Source: Pseudoduganella umbonata | Lineage (GTDB): Bacteria > Pseudomonadota > Gammaproteobacteria > Burkholderiales > Burkholderiaceae_D | Assembly (NCBI RefSeq): GCF_014192225.1 | Contig: NZ_JACHXS010000020.1 | Location: 1 to 48,025 of the forward strand | Direction: 5' to 3' | DNA length: 48,025 nt | Part shown: piece by piece, positions 1 to 9,078 of the stretch | How the letters are laid out: every line of letters starts with the position of its first letter | Numbering within the stretch: position 1 is the first letter of the stretch | The notes under the pieces: generated by a model | What the model saw: only the letters and a program-made list of their open reading frames with translations | What the model was told of the DNA's origin: nothing | Databases searched by the model: none | Position numbers and translations under genes: made by a program

Positions 1-932
1 TGCGTGCCCTGCTCGAGTCGGCGTCCTCACTGGCGACCTGTCTTGAACTGATCGAGAAGTTCGGCCGGCCCTGCGATCGTTGTCCGCATTGCGCGACTAC
101 CCGCATCCATCGTCACGGCAGCACTGGTGGGCTGCAACGCTACCGCTGCGTAGCGTGCCGCCGCACCTTCAATGCGTTGACTGGCACACCCTTCGCTTTC
201 TTGCGCCTGCGCGGCAAATGGCTGCCGTTCCTGGAGGCGGTGCTGGATTCGCGCACGGTCCGGGGCGCCGCCGAAAACATCGGCATCCACCGCAATACCA
301 GCTTTCGCTGGCGCCATCGTTTCATGGGCGCAGCACGGCACGACCGGCCACCCCGGCTGCAAGGCATCGTCGAGGCGGATGAGACCTACCTGCTCGAATC
401 GCAGAAAGGCAGCCGGCACCTTGACCGGCCGGCGCGCCGGCGTGGCGGCAAGGCCAGGCGGCGCGGCATCTCCAAGGAACTCGATTGCATCCTCGTGGCA
501 CGCGACCGTGACGGCAAAACCCGGGATTTCGTCTGCGGCCGAGGCCCGGTCACGGCGCACCAGCTGGCGCGCCACCTGTCCCCAGTGTTGGCCGCCGATG
601 TCTTGCTGGTGTCGGACAGCGCTGCCGCTTACCGCACGTTCGCGCGCCGCGCCGGCATCCTGCATCAAGCAGTCAATCTGAGGGCAGGCATGCGCACCCG
701 CGTCGCCATCCACCTGCAACATGTGAACGGTTATCACAGCCGTTTTCACAGCTGGCTGTCGCGGTTCAATGGCGTAGCGAGCAAATACCTGCCGAACTAC
801 CTGGGTTGGCGCCATGGCCTCGACGGGCGGCGCTGGCTTGCTCCTGCAGACTGCCTGATCGCTGCGCTGCGCGGCAATGACACTCTTTCTTGATGACCTG
901 GCGAAACTTCCAAAGGTTCGGGTGACAGCGCC
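1..932 (+). mobile_element. IS1595-family insertion sequence, right part
   Basis: The window opens inside an insertion sequence. Its transposase occupies almost all of this interval. A candidate right terminal inverted repeat lies at 915-932 (GGTTCGGGTGACAGCGCC), read inward as GGCGCTGTCACCCGAACC, which has the GG(C/G)-start form common in this family. The groEL terminator begins immediately after. The left end and target duplication lie outside the window, so the exact boundary is inferred. Confidence 0.6.
3..893 (+). CDS. IS1595-family transposase (5' end cut by the window edge)
   Basis: DDE transposase of the ISXO2/IS1595 group, which moves the insertion sequence by cut-and-paste or copy mechanisms. 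The frame is open from the first bases of the window, so the true start lies to the left. Near the N-terminus there is a zinc-ribbon with two Cys pairs (CDRCPHC, then CVAC), followed by the family signature FNALTGTP. The catalytic domain shows an acidic motif (VEADETY), a second one (LVSDSAAAY) and a C-terminal block with HVNGYHSRFHSW and KYLPNYLGWRH, typical of this group. The visible part is 296 codons and has no internal stop, so the element may be active. It runs convergently toward groEL. Confidence 0.85.
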   Translation, partial: RALLESASSLATCLELIEKFGRPCDRCPHCATTRIHRHGSTGGLQRYRCVACRRTFNALTGTPFAFLRLRGKWLPFLEAVLDSRTVRGAAENIGIHRNTSFRWRHRFMGAARHDRPPRLQGIVEADETYLLESQKGSRHLDRPARRRGGKARRRGISKELDCILVARDRDGKTRDFVCGRGPVTAHQLARHLSPVLAADVLLVSDSAAAYRTFARRAGILHQAVNLRAGMRTRVAIHLQHVNGYHSRFHSWLSRFNGVASKYLPNYLGWRHGLDGRRWLAPADCLIAALRGNDTLS

Positions 933-966
933 AATAAAAAAGGCCGCTTCCGAAGAAGCAGCCTTT
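933..966 (-). terminator. groEL rho-independent terminator
   Basis: Inverted repeat 939-966 with 12-bp arms (AAAGGCCGCTTC, one mismatch) around a four-base loop, followed on the minus strand by a run of Ts (939 down to 934). It lies 38 bp past the groEL stop codon and touches the inferred right end of the insertion sequence. Confidence 0.85.
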
Positions 967-1003
967 CAAGGTGCAGCCGACCGGAGCCGGCTTGACCGCA
1001 TGA

Positions 1004-2650
<1,647 letters not shown>

Positions 2651-2688
2651 GTTGGAAATCTCCAGATTCTATGTAAGGGGTCGGCCGA

Positions 2689-2979
2689 TTACTTGTTGAC
2701 GATCGCCAGGATGTCTTCTTCGCGCATCACCAGCAGCTCTTCGCCGTCAACCTTGACAGCCTGGCCGGAGTATTTGCCGAACAGAACGCGATCGCCAACT
2801 TTGACTTCCAGTGCGCGCAGCGTGCCGTTGTCGGCAACCTTGCCGTTGCCCACTGCCAGCACTTCACCCTGGTCCGGCTTCTCGGCGGCGGCATCAGGAA
2901 TGATCAGGCCCGACGCGGTCTTGGTTTCCTGGTCCAGGCGTTTAACGATGACGCGATCGTGCAAGGGGCGAAGGTTCAT
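2689..2979 (-). CDS. groES: Co-chaperonin GroES (10 kDa subunit)
   Basis: Lid of the chaperonin, a heptameric dome that caps GroEL during the folding cycle. The chosen start at 2979 gives the usual 96 aa, beginning MNLRPLHDRV, with a ribosome binding site AAGGAG 7 bases upstream. An in-frame upstream extension to 3024 is rejected because it would run through the CIRCE operator. The mobile loop (ETKTASGLIIPDAAAEKP) and the C-terminal EDILAI motif are present. First gene of the groES-groEL operon. Confidence 0.99.
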   Translation of the reverse strand: MNLRPLHDRVIVKRLDQETKTASGLIIPDAAAEKPDQGEVLAVGNGKVADNGTLRALEVKVGDRVLFGKYSGQAVKVDGEELLVMREEDILAIVNK

Positions 2980-3017
2980 ACAAAACTCCTTATGTGTACA
3001 GTGAGGTTGATTCGTTG

Positions 3018-3044
3018 TTAGCACTCTCGACTAACGAGTGCCAA
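3018..3044 (-). promoter_or_regulatory. CIRCE operator (HrcA binding site)
   Basis: On the plus strand the site reads TTAGCACTC, nine bases, GAGTGCCAA. This matches the CIRCE consensus (TTAGCACTC-N9-GAGTGCTAA) at 17 of 18 arm positions. It covers the expected transcription start of groES and ends 39 bp before its start codon, so HrcA bound here would repress the operon until heat or misfolded protein titrates GroEL. No hrcA gene lies in the window. Confidence 0.93.
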
Positions 3045-3046
3045 CA

Positions 3047-3075
3047 ATTATAGGGATGGTCATAAGTGATTTCAA
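3047..3075 (-). promoter_or_regulatory. groESL promoter, overlapping sigma70 and sigma32 elements
   Basis: On the minus strand TTGAAA (3075-3070) is separated by exactly 17 bases from TATAAT (3052-3047), a strong sigma70 promoter. The same DNA reads CTTGAAA, 14 bases, CCCTATAA, which fits the sigma32 heat-shock pattern. The start point would fall inside the CIRCE operator. Sigma32 use is inference from sequence only. Confidence 0.8.
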
Positions 3076-3216
3076 GAGAATTCATATTAGGAAAATTTCT
3101 AGGGGCCGGCGGGCATGCCCGGGCATCGATGGCCGGGACCACGGCGAAGCCCGTTTGTGTTTTGACAAAGCCTCGCGGGAGGTGCAAACTGTCCTACGCA
3201 TTTGGAAGCATCATCC

Positions 3217-3268
3217 AACACTGCACCAGCAACACTGCTTAGCAACACACCAGCAACACTGCACCAGC
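3217..3268. repeat. Short direct repeat upstream of the 44-aa peptide gene
   Basis: The 14-mer AACACTGCACCAGC occurs at 3217-3230 and again at 3255-3268, with partial copies (AGCAACAC) between. The interval lies between the groES promoter and the small ORF at 3329. No function is evident. Confidence 0.6.
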
Positions 3269-3328
3269 GATTCCCAAGAAATTGCATTGAAAACATTGCA
3301 TTGATATCTTTGTTTTGCGGAGGCTGCG

Positions 3329-3463
3329 ATGTTCCAGACGAAATTCCCGAGAGACTTGCATGCGCCCGAGTGGGTGCGTGTCGCGATCAACGTGGCTGCC
3401 GGTGCCGCGCTGGGCGTGCTGGCTGGCGCCATGCTGCTGCTGGCCTTGGGCACGGTCACCTGA
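3329..3463 (+). CDS. Small single-pass membrane protein (44 aa), unknown function
   Basis: A 44-codon reading frame starting MFQTKFPRDL, preceded by a good ribosome binding site (GCGGAGG, 5 bases before ATG). The N-terminal 18 residues are polar and mixed-charge. Residues 19-42 form one uninterrupted hydrophobic helix (AINVAAGAALGVLAGAMLLL) with Gly/Ala small-residue spacing suited to helix packing. The protein would sit in the inner membrane with a very short C-terminal tail. A 7-bp hairpin (CCATGCC/GGCATGG) follows near 3483-3506. I do not recognise the family. The ribosome binding site and clean helix argue for a real gene; the small size keeps confidence moderate. Confidence 0.55.
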   Translation: MFQTKFPRDLHAPEWVRVAINVAAGAALGVLAGAMLLLALGTVT

Positions 3464-3633
3464 CGTTCCCGGCAATTCTCGCCATGCCGCCGCCCGGTGG
3501 CATGGTTCCAGACGCATGGCCCAGCCGCTTGCTGCGGCTGTCTTATCGTCACGTTCCCTTATTAAGATGTAATTAAGTGTAGAACGCTGCCGATTCGGTT
3601 GACCATGTTATCGCGCCGCCCTATAGTGGCGGG

Positions 3634-3864
3634 ATGATTGCAGACTTCCAAGAACTTTCCGACAAGATCGAGCAGTTGGCCGAACTGACGCAATCGCTGC
3701 GTCGCGAAAACGCGCAGCTGCGCCAGGCCAACGCTGCGCTGGTGGCTGAAAACCTCGGTCACCAGAAGCGCCTGGCCGAAGCGCATGCACGCGTGTCGGC
3801 ATTGCTGGAACATATTCCGCCGCTGGAAACGGCAACCCCCGAGAAAGAGGACATCCAGTCATGA
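3634..3864 (+). CDS. ZapB-like coiled-coil cell-division accessory protein
   Basis: A 76-aa protein that is almost entirely coiled coil: residues 5-60 show heptads rich in Leu, Gln and Glu (EQLAELTQSLRRENAQLRQA) with no globular domain. It overlaps zapA by 4 bp (ATGA), so the two are translationally coupled. Small coiled-coil proteins in this position before zapA are common in beta- and gammaproteobacteria and are usually annotated as ZapB-like or TIGR02449. A role bridging ZapA-bundled FtsZ filaments is inferred from that context and architecture rather than from clear identity to E. coli ZapB. Confidence 0.7.
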   Translation: MIADFQELSDKIEQLAELTQSLRRENAQLRQANAALVAENLGHQKRLAEAHARVSALLEHIPPLETATPEKEDIQS

Positions 3865-4172
3865 GCAATGTGGACGTCAACATCCTCGGTTCGTCTTACC
3901 GCCTGGTCTGCAAGGAAGGCGAAGAACGCGCGCTGCGCGAAGCGGCCGCGCTGCTGGACAAGAAAATGACCACCATTCGCGACACCGGCAGGGTGAAGGG
4001 CAACGACCGTATCGCCGTGATGGCGGCGCTGTCGATGGCGGCCGAATTCCTGACGGCGAAGGCGCCGGCCGGCCCGCTGTCGGAGATCTCGCTGCTCGAA
4101 GTGCAGCACAAGATCGCCGCGATGCACCGCGTGCTCGACAGTGCGTTGACCCCCCAGGAAAATCTGTTCTAG
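3861..4172 (+). CDS. zapA: Cell division protein ZapA
   Basis: Cytosolic FtsZ-associated protein that cross-links and stabilises the Z ring at midcell. The 103-aa product shows the ZapA N-terminal globular domain: VDVNILGSSYRLVCKEGEE, then the helix containing LREAAALLDKKM and the conserved RVKGNDRIAVMAALSMAAE block. A C-terminal helix follows for dimer/tetramer formation. The start overlaps the preceding coiled-coil gene (ATGA). The 6S RNA gene follows, the arrangement seen across proteobacteria (zapA-ssrS), which supports the assignment. Confidence 0.95.
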   Translation: MSNVDVNILGSSYRLVCKEGEERALREAAALLDKKMTTIRDTGRVKGNDRIAVMAALSMAAEFLTAKAPAGPLSEISLLEVQHKIAAMHRVLDSALTPQENLF

Positions 4173-4205
4173 TGCTTCCATTTGCACGATAAGACTTTCC
4201 CTCAG

Positions 4206-4402
4206 GCCGTTTGAGGAGTAAACTGCGTCTCACCCTGCGGTGTTCGAGAAGTGCCATATATTCCTTGAACCATTAACACGCATAGGTCGCGGAACATTGT
4301 TCGGCGGGTGTGAGCGTCGCTAGTCCGATGAACCCGAAGTTGAACTGACTGTGGCCGCCTTGAACCGTTAGGTTCAGGATGCCGGCATGACGGCACAGGC
4401 GG
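4206..4402 (+). ncRNA. ssrS: 6S RNA (RNA polymerase sigma70 decoy)
   Basis: The intergenic stretch after zapA aligns by eye with 6S RNA. The block CCTTGAACCGTTAGGTTCA near 4360 matches the conserved CCUUGAACC...GGUUCA hairpin. Upstream, GGGTGTGAGC, the TAGTCCGA stretch and AACTGACTGTGG follow in the same order as in E. coli 6S. The RNA mimics an open promoter, traps sigma70 holoenzyme in stationary phase and templates short product RNAs. Ends are approximate: the 5' end is placed by analogy about 40 bases before the central bubble strand (GAGAAGTGCCATATATT), and the 3' end lies before the terminator hairpin at 4423. I could not draw the closing stem with certainty. Confidence 0.75.
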
Positions 4403-4422
4403 GGCCCTATACTGCAGTACTG

Positions 4423-4462
4423 AAAGCGGTTGTCGCACTGAAAGGTGCGCAGCCGCTTTTTT
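4423..4462 (+). terminator. Rho-independent terminator after 6S RNA
   Basis: Long hairpin with arms AAGCGGTTG-T-CGCAC and GTGCGCAGCCGCTT (one bulge, one G-U pair) around TGAAAG, followed by six Ts (4457-4462). It separates the 6S RNA transcript from the EVE gene. A TTTTTTACGC(C/T)CAG motif is repeated just after. Confidence 0.8.
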
Positions 4463-4539
4463 ACGCCCAGCTTTTTTACGCTCAGATTTTTGGGCCCAGC
4501 TTTCTCGCGTCCATCCTATTCATGTCCGGAGCCGTGCCG

Positions 4540-5004
4540 ATGCCGAAACAGTACTGGCTGATGAAGTCCGAACCCGACGACGTCAGTTTCGACGACGTGC
4601 TCGCCTCGAAGAACCAGACCACGTCCTGGTATGGCGTGCGCAATTACCAGGCCCGTAACTTCATGCGCGACGCCATGCAGGTCGGCGACGGCGTGCTGTT
4701 CTATCACTCCAGCTGCGCGGTACCGGGGATCGCGGGCATCGCGGAAATCGCCAGCACGCCATATCCGGATGCCACGCAGTTCGATCCGGCCAGCCCTTAC
4801 TACGACGCCAAGGCCACCGCGGAAAACCCGCGCTGGACCGGCATCGACGTCAGGGCGGTGAAGCAGGGGCGCTATGTGGAGCTGAAGGAGTTGCGCAGCC
4901 ATCCCGAGCTGGAGAACATGCGCCTGCTGGCCAAGGGCAGCAGGCTGTCCGTGATGCCGGTGGAAGCGGACGAGTGGCGCTTCATATTGAAGCTGATCGG
5001 CTGA
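4540..5004 (+). CDS. EVE-domain protein (PUA-like, modified-base reader family)
   Basis: A 154-aa single-domain EVE protein, starting MPKQYWLMKSEPDDVSFDDV. The hallmark residues are present: the WLMKSEP strand, TSWYGVRNYQARNFMRD, the VGDGVLFYHSS strand forming the ligand pocket, and the C-terminal LSVMPVEADEW. Family members bind modified nucleobases in RNA or DNA; the ligand here is unknown. ATG at 4540 is preferred because GGAG lies about 9 bases upstream; an ATG at 4522 would add six residues. Placement after 6S RNA is common in betaproteobacteria, so this is a core gene rather than part of a defence island. Confidence 0.9.
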   Translation: MPKQYWLMKSEPDDVSFDDVLASKNQTTSWYGVRNYQARNFMRDAMQVGDGVLFYHSSCAVPGIAGIAEIASTPYPDATQFDPASPYYDAKATAENPRWTGIDVRAVKQGRYVELKELRSHPELENMRLLAKGSRLSVMPVEADEWRFILKLIG

Positions 5005-5127
5005 AGGGCCAGCCGGGAGACTGGCCGAGGAACTGGCCGAGGACTAACTGAAGGACCGGCGATGAAGGACCGGCCGTGAGACCGGCGGCGCAGGCTTGAC
5101 CGCCTGCGCATGCGGCGACAGGGCGCG

Positions 5128-5946
5128 CTAGGCGTGCGCCGGCGCCACGCCGTAGCTTTTGCGCCGGTACGACCACACCAGCATCGCGATGGCCGCAACG
5201 ATCATCGGCAGCGACAGCACCTGGCCCGACGTGATCGGCAGCCCCAGTACCGTGGTTTCCCAGTCCGGCGTGCGGAAATACTCGGTGAAGAAACGCGCGC
5301 AGCCATACAGCAGCGTGTACATGGCGCCTACCGCGAGGCGCGGCCGGGCATGGCGGGCGAACATCCACAGGATGATGAACACGAGGATGCCGTCCACCAG
5401 CATCTGGTAGATCGGCGACGGGTGGCGCGGCAGCGCGTCCACGTTCGGCCAGATCATCGCCCACGGCAGGTTCGGGTCGAGTACCGGGCGGCCAGGCAGT
5501 TCGGCGTTGATGAAATTGCCGAGGCGCCCGGCGGCATACCCGAGCGGCACCATCGGCGCGATGAAGTCATACACGTCCAGCAGGTTGCGCTTCGCCTTGC
5601 GCGCCCAGAACCACATCGCGATCAGCACGCCCAGGAAGCCGCCGTGGAAACTCATGCCGCCTTGCCAGACCTTGAAGATCTCCAGCGGCGTGGCGAACAG
5701 GTGCGGCTGGTAGAAGATCACTTCGCCCAGCCGGCCGCCGACCACCACGCCCAGCATGCCGTAGAACAGCATGTCGTCCAGGTCCTGGTTCTTCCAGCCC
5801 AGCGCGGCGATGTGCGGCTGTTTGATGCGCACGCGGCCCAGCGCGATGAACAGCGCGAATGCCAGCACGTACATCAGGCCATACCAGTGGATCGCGACCG
5901 GGCCGAGATGCAGGGCGACGGGATCGGGCATCGGGTGGATCAGCAT
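5128..5946 (-). CDS. lgt: Phosphatidylglycerol-prolipoprotein diacylglyceryl transferase
   Basis: Inner-membrane enzyme that moves diacylglycerol from phosphatidylglycerol to the lipobox cysteine of prolipoproteins, the first step of lipoprotein maturation. The 272-aa length is typical, with about seven hydrophobic segments. Family signatures are present: N-terminal HPMPDPVALHLGPVAIHWYGLMY, the catalytic HGGFLG block (GGMSFHGGFLG), the Lgt signature GRLGNFINAELPGR and HPSPIYQ. The start codon directly abuts the stop codon of the upstream LysR gene (TGAATG, no spacer), so the two are probably cotranscribed. A GCGCAGGC/GCCTGCGC hairpin near 5090-5111 may end the transcript. Confidence 0.97.
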   Translation of the reverse strand: MLIHPMPDPVALHLGPVAIHWYGLMYVLAFALFIALGRVRIKQPHIAALGWKNQDLDDMLFYGMLGVVVGGRLGEVIFYQPHLFATPLEIFKVWQGGMSFHGGFLGVLIAMWFWARKAKRNLLDVYDFIAPMVPLGYAAGRLGNFINAELPGRPVLDPNLPWAMIWPNVDALPRHPSPIYQMLVDGILVFIILWMFARHARPRLAVGAMYTLLYGCARFFTEYFRTPDWETTVLGLPITSGQVLSLPMIVAAIAMLVWSYRRKSYGVAPAHA

Positions 5947-6843
5947 TCAGAGTCTCTTTCTCATCAAGTCCAGGAAGCCCTTGAGGACAGGGGATGTATT
6001 GTCTCGGCGCCATGCCAGGCCCGTCTCGACGAGCGGCGTGGCCTGCGCCAGCGGGCGGTATTCTACTCCCGGGCGGCGCAGGTTGGAGACCGATTGTGGC
6101 ACAAGTGCGATGCCCATGCCGGCCGACACCAGGCTGACGATCGTTTGCATCTGGATGGCTTCCTGCCCGATGATCGGCGTGATGCCGGCGGCGCGGAACA
6201 CGGCCAGGATCGCGTCGTACAGCCCCGGCGAAATCGCGCGCGGGAAAATGATCAGCGGCAGTGGCGGCAGCGTGCGCAGGTTGGCTTCGGGCTTGCCGCG
6301 CAGTTCCGGCAGGCTGGCCGGCGAGGCCAGGATCAGGGGCTCGTTGAGTACCGGCAGGTAGTCGAGATCCGCTTTCGCCTTGTCCGGCAGCGGCGGGATC
6401 AGCAGGCCCGCATCGACGCGGCCGTGCAGCAGTTCTTCCAGCTGCAGGTCGGAGGTGGCTTCCTGCAGCGTGATCTGCACCTGCGGAAAGGCGGCGCGGT
6501 AGGCCCGCAGCGAAGGCGGCAGCACGCTGTAGTCGGCGGACGACACGAACGCCAGTACCAGCTTGCCCGTGGTGCCCGACGCGGCCCGCTTGACCAGGCC
6601 CGGCAGTTCTCCGGCCTGGGCCAGCAGGCGGCGCGCTTCGGGCAGCAGCGCTTCGCCGGCCGCGGTCAGTGCCACGCCGCGGCGGTTGCGGTCGAACAGG
6701 GCGGCGCCCAGCAGGTCCTCCAGCGCGAGAATGGTCTGCGACAGCGGCGGCTGCGTCATGTGCAGGCGCTTGGCCGCGCGGCCGAAGTGCAATTCCTCGG
6801 CAACGGTGACGAAGTAGCGCAGCTGGCGTAGTTCAATGTTCAT
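5947..6843 (-). CDS. LysR-family transcriptional regulator divergent from ilvD
   Basis: A 298-aa LysR regulator. Residues 1-60 hold the winged helix-turn-helix (LRYFVTVAEELHFGRAAKRLHMTQPPLSQTILALEDLLG). Residues 90-295 form the periplasmic-binding-protein-like effector domain. It is transcribed away from ilvD across a 146-bp intergenic region, the classical LysR layout, so control of ilvD or of itself is plausible. It resembles the IlvR/BenM branch in its helix-turn-helix wording, but the effector cannot be read from sequence. Its stop codon is fused to the lgt start, which is unusual for a divergent regulator and implies that lgt transcription partly depends on this promoter. Confidence 0.9.
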   Translation of the reverse strand: MNIELRQLRYFVTVAEELHFGRAAKRLHMTQPPLSQTILALEDLLGAALFDRNRRGVALTAAGEALLPEARRLLAQAGELPGLVKRAASGTTGKLVLAFVSSADYSVLPPSLRAYRAAFPQVQITLQEATSDLQLEELLHGRVDAGLLIPPLPDKAKADLDYLPVLNEPLILASPASLPELRGKPEANLRTLPPLPLIIFPRAISPGLYDAILAVFRAAGITPIIGQEAIQMQTIVSLVSAGMGIALVPQSVSNLRRPGVEYRPLAQATPLVETGLAWRRDNTSPVLKGFLDLMRKRL

Positions 6844-6989
6844 TTCAGTGATATCTCCAGGCTCTCACAGGGCATTAAATCATATATTTGACAACTGATG
6901 GCAACGCGCGCAAGCTGATGCCCTTTCGCGCATCTGTCCGCGTGTGCCGCGGTTGCTGCTGTTTATATAAGTCCGAGGAGACATCCATC

Positions 6990-8852
6990 ATGCCAACCTA
7001 CCGTTCCTACACCACCACCCAGGGCCGCAACATGGCCGGCGCCCGCGCGCTGTGGCGCGCCACCGGCATGAAGGATGGCGATTTCAGCAAGCCGATCATC
7101 GCCGTCGTCAACTCGTTCACGCAGTTCGTGCCGGGCCACGTGCACCTGAAGGACCTGGGCCAGATGGTCGCGCGCGAGATCGAGGCCGCCGGCGGCGTGG
7201 CCAAGGAATTCAACACGATCGCCGTGGACGACGGTATCGCGATGGGCCACGGCGGCATGCTGTACTCGCTGCCGTCGCGCGACCTGATCGCCGATTCGGT
7301 CGAGTACATGGTCAATGCGCACTGCGCCGATGCGATGGTGTGCATCTCGAACTGCGACAAGATCACCCCGGGCATGCTGATGGCCGCGATGCGCCTGAAT
7401 ATCCCGACCATCTTCGTGTCCGGTGGGCCGATGGAAGCGGGCAAGGTCGTCAAGGTCGTCAACTCCGACAAGAAGATCATCAAGCTGGACCTGGTGGACG
7501 CGATGATCAAGGCGGGCGATGCCACCGTGTCGGATGCCGACGTGGCGGAGATCGAACGCTCGGCCTGCCCGACCTGCGGCTCCTGCTCCGGCATGTTCAC
7601 CGCGAACTCGATGAACTGCCTGACCGAGGCGCTCGGCCTGTCGCTGCCGGGCAATGGCACGATCCTGGCCACCCACTCCGACCGCAAGGAGCTGTTCCTG
7701 CGTGCCGGCCGGCTGATCGTGGAGATCACCAAGCGCCACTACGAGCAGGACGATTACTCGGTCCTGCCGCGCAATATCGCCTCCAAGGCCGCCTGGGAAA
7801 ACGCCATGGCGCTGGACGTGTCGATGGGCGGCTCGACCAACACCGTGCTGCACCTGCTGGCCGCCGCGCACGAAGCCGAGGTGTCGTTCACGATGGCCGA
7901 CATCGACCGCATCTCGCGCAACGTGCCGTGCCTGTGCAAGGTGGCGCCGATGACGGACAAGTACCACATCGAGGACGTGCACCGCGCCGGCGGCATCATC
8001 GCGATCCTGGGCGAGCTGGCCCGTGCCGGCCTGCTCGACACGTCGCTGCCGACCGTACATTCCAGGACGCTGGGCGAGGCGATCGAGAAATACGACATCA
8101 AGCGCAGCGACGACCAGGCGGTGCATCAGCTGTTCCGCGCCGCGCCGGGCGGCGTGCCGACCCAGACGGCGTTCTCGCAATCGGAACGCTTCGAGGCCAA
8201 CGACCTCGATCGCACGGCCGGCTGCATCCGCGACCGCGAGCATGCCTATTCGCAGGATGGCGGCCTGGCCGTCCTGTACGGGAACATCGCCGAGAAGGGC
8301 TGCATCGTGAAAACGGCCGGCGTCGATGAAAGCATCCTGAAGTTCTCCGGCAAGGCGCGCGTGTTTGAAAGCCAGGACGCGGCGGTGGAAGGCATCCTGG
8401 GCGACACGGTCCATGCGGGCGACGTCGTCATCATCCGCTACGAAGGCCCGAAGGGCGGCCCGGGCATGCAGGAAATGCTGTACCCGACCTCGTACATCAA
8501 GTCGAAGGGCCTCGGCAAGGCTTGCGCGCTGTTCACCGATGGCCGCTTCTCCGGCGGCTCCTCGGGCCTGGTGATCGGCCACGCCTCGCCGGAAGCGGCC
8601 GAAGGCGGCGCCATCGGCCTGGTGGAAGAGGGCGACATGATCGACATCGACATCCCGAACCGCACGATCAACCTGCGCGTGACGACCGAGGAACTGGCGC
8701 ATCGCCGCGGCAAAATGGAAGACAAGGGTGCCGCCGCCTGGCATCCGGTCAACCGCGAACGTGCCGTCTCCCAGGCACTGCGTGCCTACGCCGCGCTGAC
8801 CACCTCCGCCGACCGCGGCGCCGTGCGCGACCTGTCGCAGCTGAAGCGGTAA
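6990..8852 (+). CDS. ilvD: Dihydroxy-acid dehydratase
   Basis: Third common step of isoleucine and valine synthesis: dehydrates 2,3-dihydroxy-3-methylvalerate/isovalerate to the 2-oxo acid using an Fe-S cluster. The 620-aa product begins MPTYRSYTTTQGRNMAGARA with GAGGAG 9 bases upstream; an in-frame start at 6888 would lie in the regulatory region and is rejected. Cluster ligands are visible at C122 (SNCDKITPGM) and in CPTCGSC (193-199), and the C-terminal DGRFSGGSSG motif is intact. VPGHVHL replaces the PCNMHL wording at the position of the extra cysteine of [2Fe-2S] forms, so this is the E. coli-like, oxygen-sensitive [4Fe-4S] type. Confidence 0.98.
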   Translation: MPTYRSYTTTQGRNMAGARALWRATGMKDGDFSKPIIAVVNSFTQFVPGHVHLKDLGQMVAREIEAAGGVAKEFNTIAVDDGIAMGHGGMLYSLPSRDLIADSVEYMVNAHCADAMVCISNCDKITPGMLMAAMRLNIPTIFVSGGPMEAGKVVKVVNSDKKIIKLDLVDAMIKAGDATVSDADVAEIERSACPTCGSCSGMFTANSMNCLTEALGLSLPGNGTILATHSDRKELFLRAGRLIVEITKRHYEQDDYSVLPRNIASKAAWENAMALDVSMGGSTNTVLHLLAAAHEAEVSFTMADIDRISRNVPCLCKVAPMTDKYHIEDVHRAGGIIAILGELARAGLLDTSLPTVHSRTLGEAIEKYDIKRSDDQAVHQLFRAAPGGVPTQTAFSQSERFEANDLDRTAGCIRDREHAYSQDGGLAVLYGNIAEKGCIVKTAGVDESILKFSGKARVFESQDAAVEGILGDTVHAGDVVIIRYEGPKGGPGMQEMLYPTSYIKSKGLGKACALFTDGRFSGGSSGLVIGHASPEAAEGGAIGLVEEGDMIDIDIPNRTINLRVTTEELAHRRGKMEDKGAAAWHPVNRERAVSQALRAYAALTTSADRGAVRDLSQLKR

Positions 8853-8865
8853 TTTTTAAACGGTC

Positions 8866-9078
8866 GAGGCCGTGTCCGCGTGCCAGGCACGGTGACACGG
8901 CCTCAGCGGCAACGTTATTTATTTTCCGCGAGCCGAACCCGTGTCCGCGTGCCAGGCACGGTGACACGGCCTCAGCGGCAACGTTATGCATTTTCCGCGA
9001 GCCGAACCCGTGTCCGCGTGCCAGGCACGGTGACACGACCTCAGCGGCAACGTTACTTCTTTTTCCGCGAGCCGAACC
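8866..9078. repeat. Three tandem 69-bp units, each a palindrome plus a gene-end copy
   Basis: Units begin at 8872, 8941 and 9010, exactly 69 bp apart, nearly identical. Each contains a palindrome (first copy 8866-8904, arms GAGGCCGTGTC/GACACGGCCTC around the odd core CGTGCCAGGCACG) and a segment matching the last codons and stop of the neighbouring minus-strand gene (TTTTCCGCGAGCCGAAC). The unit nearest the gene is its true 3' end. The two further units are duplicated gene ends that no longer belong to a reading frame. Only the distal copy keeps the full 11-bp outer arms. Confidence 0.95.

Noticed and set aside
4016..5004. EVE-domain gene as part of a defence island
   Set aside because: Neighbours are zapA, 6S RNA and lgt, all core genes; the EVE gene occupies this housekeeping position in many betaproteobacteria.
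5110..6831. 573-codon plus-strand frame opposite lgt and LysR
   Set aside because: Arg/Gln/His-rich shadow of two certain genes.
6963..8744. 593-codon minus-strand frame opposite ilvD
   Set aside because: Shadow frame; ilvD is certain and has all cluster ligands.
8866..9078. CRISPR-like array
   Set aside because: Units are contiguous 69-bp duplications without variable spacers and include gene-end sequence; no cas genes are nearby.
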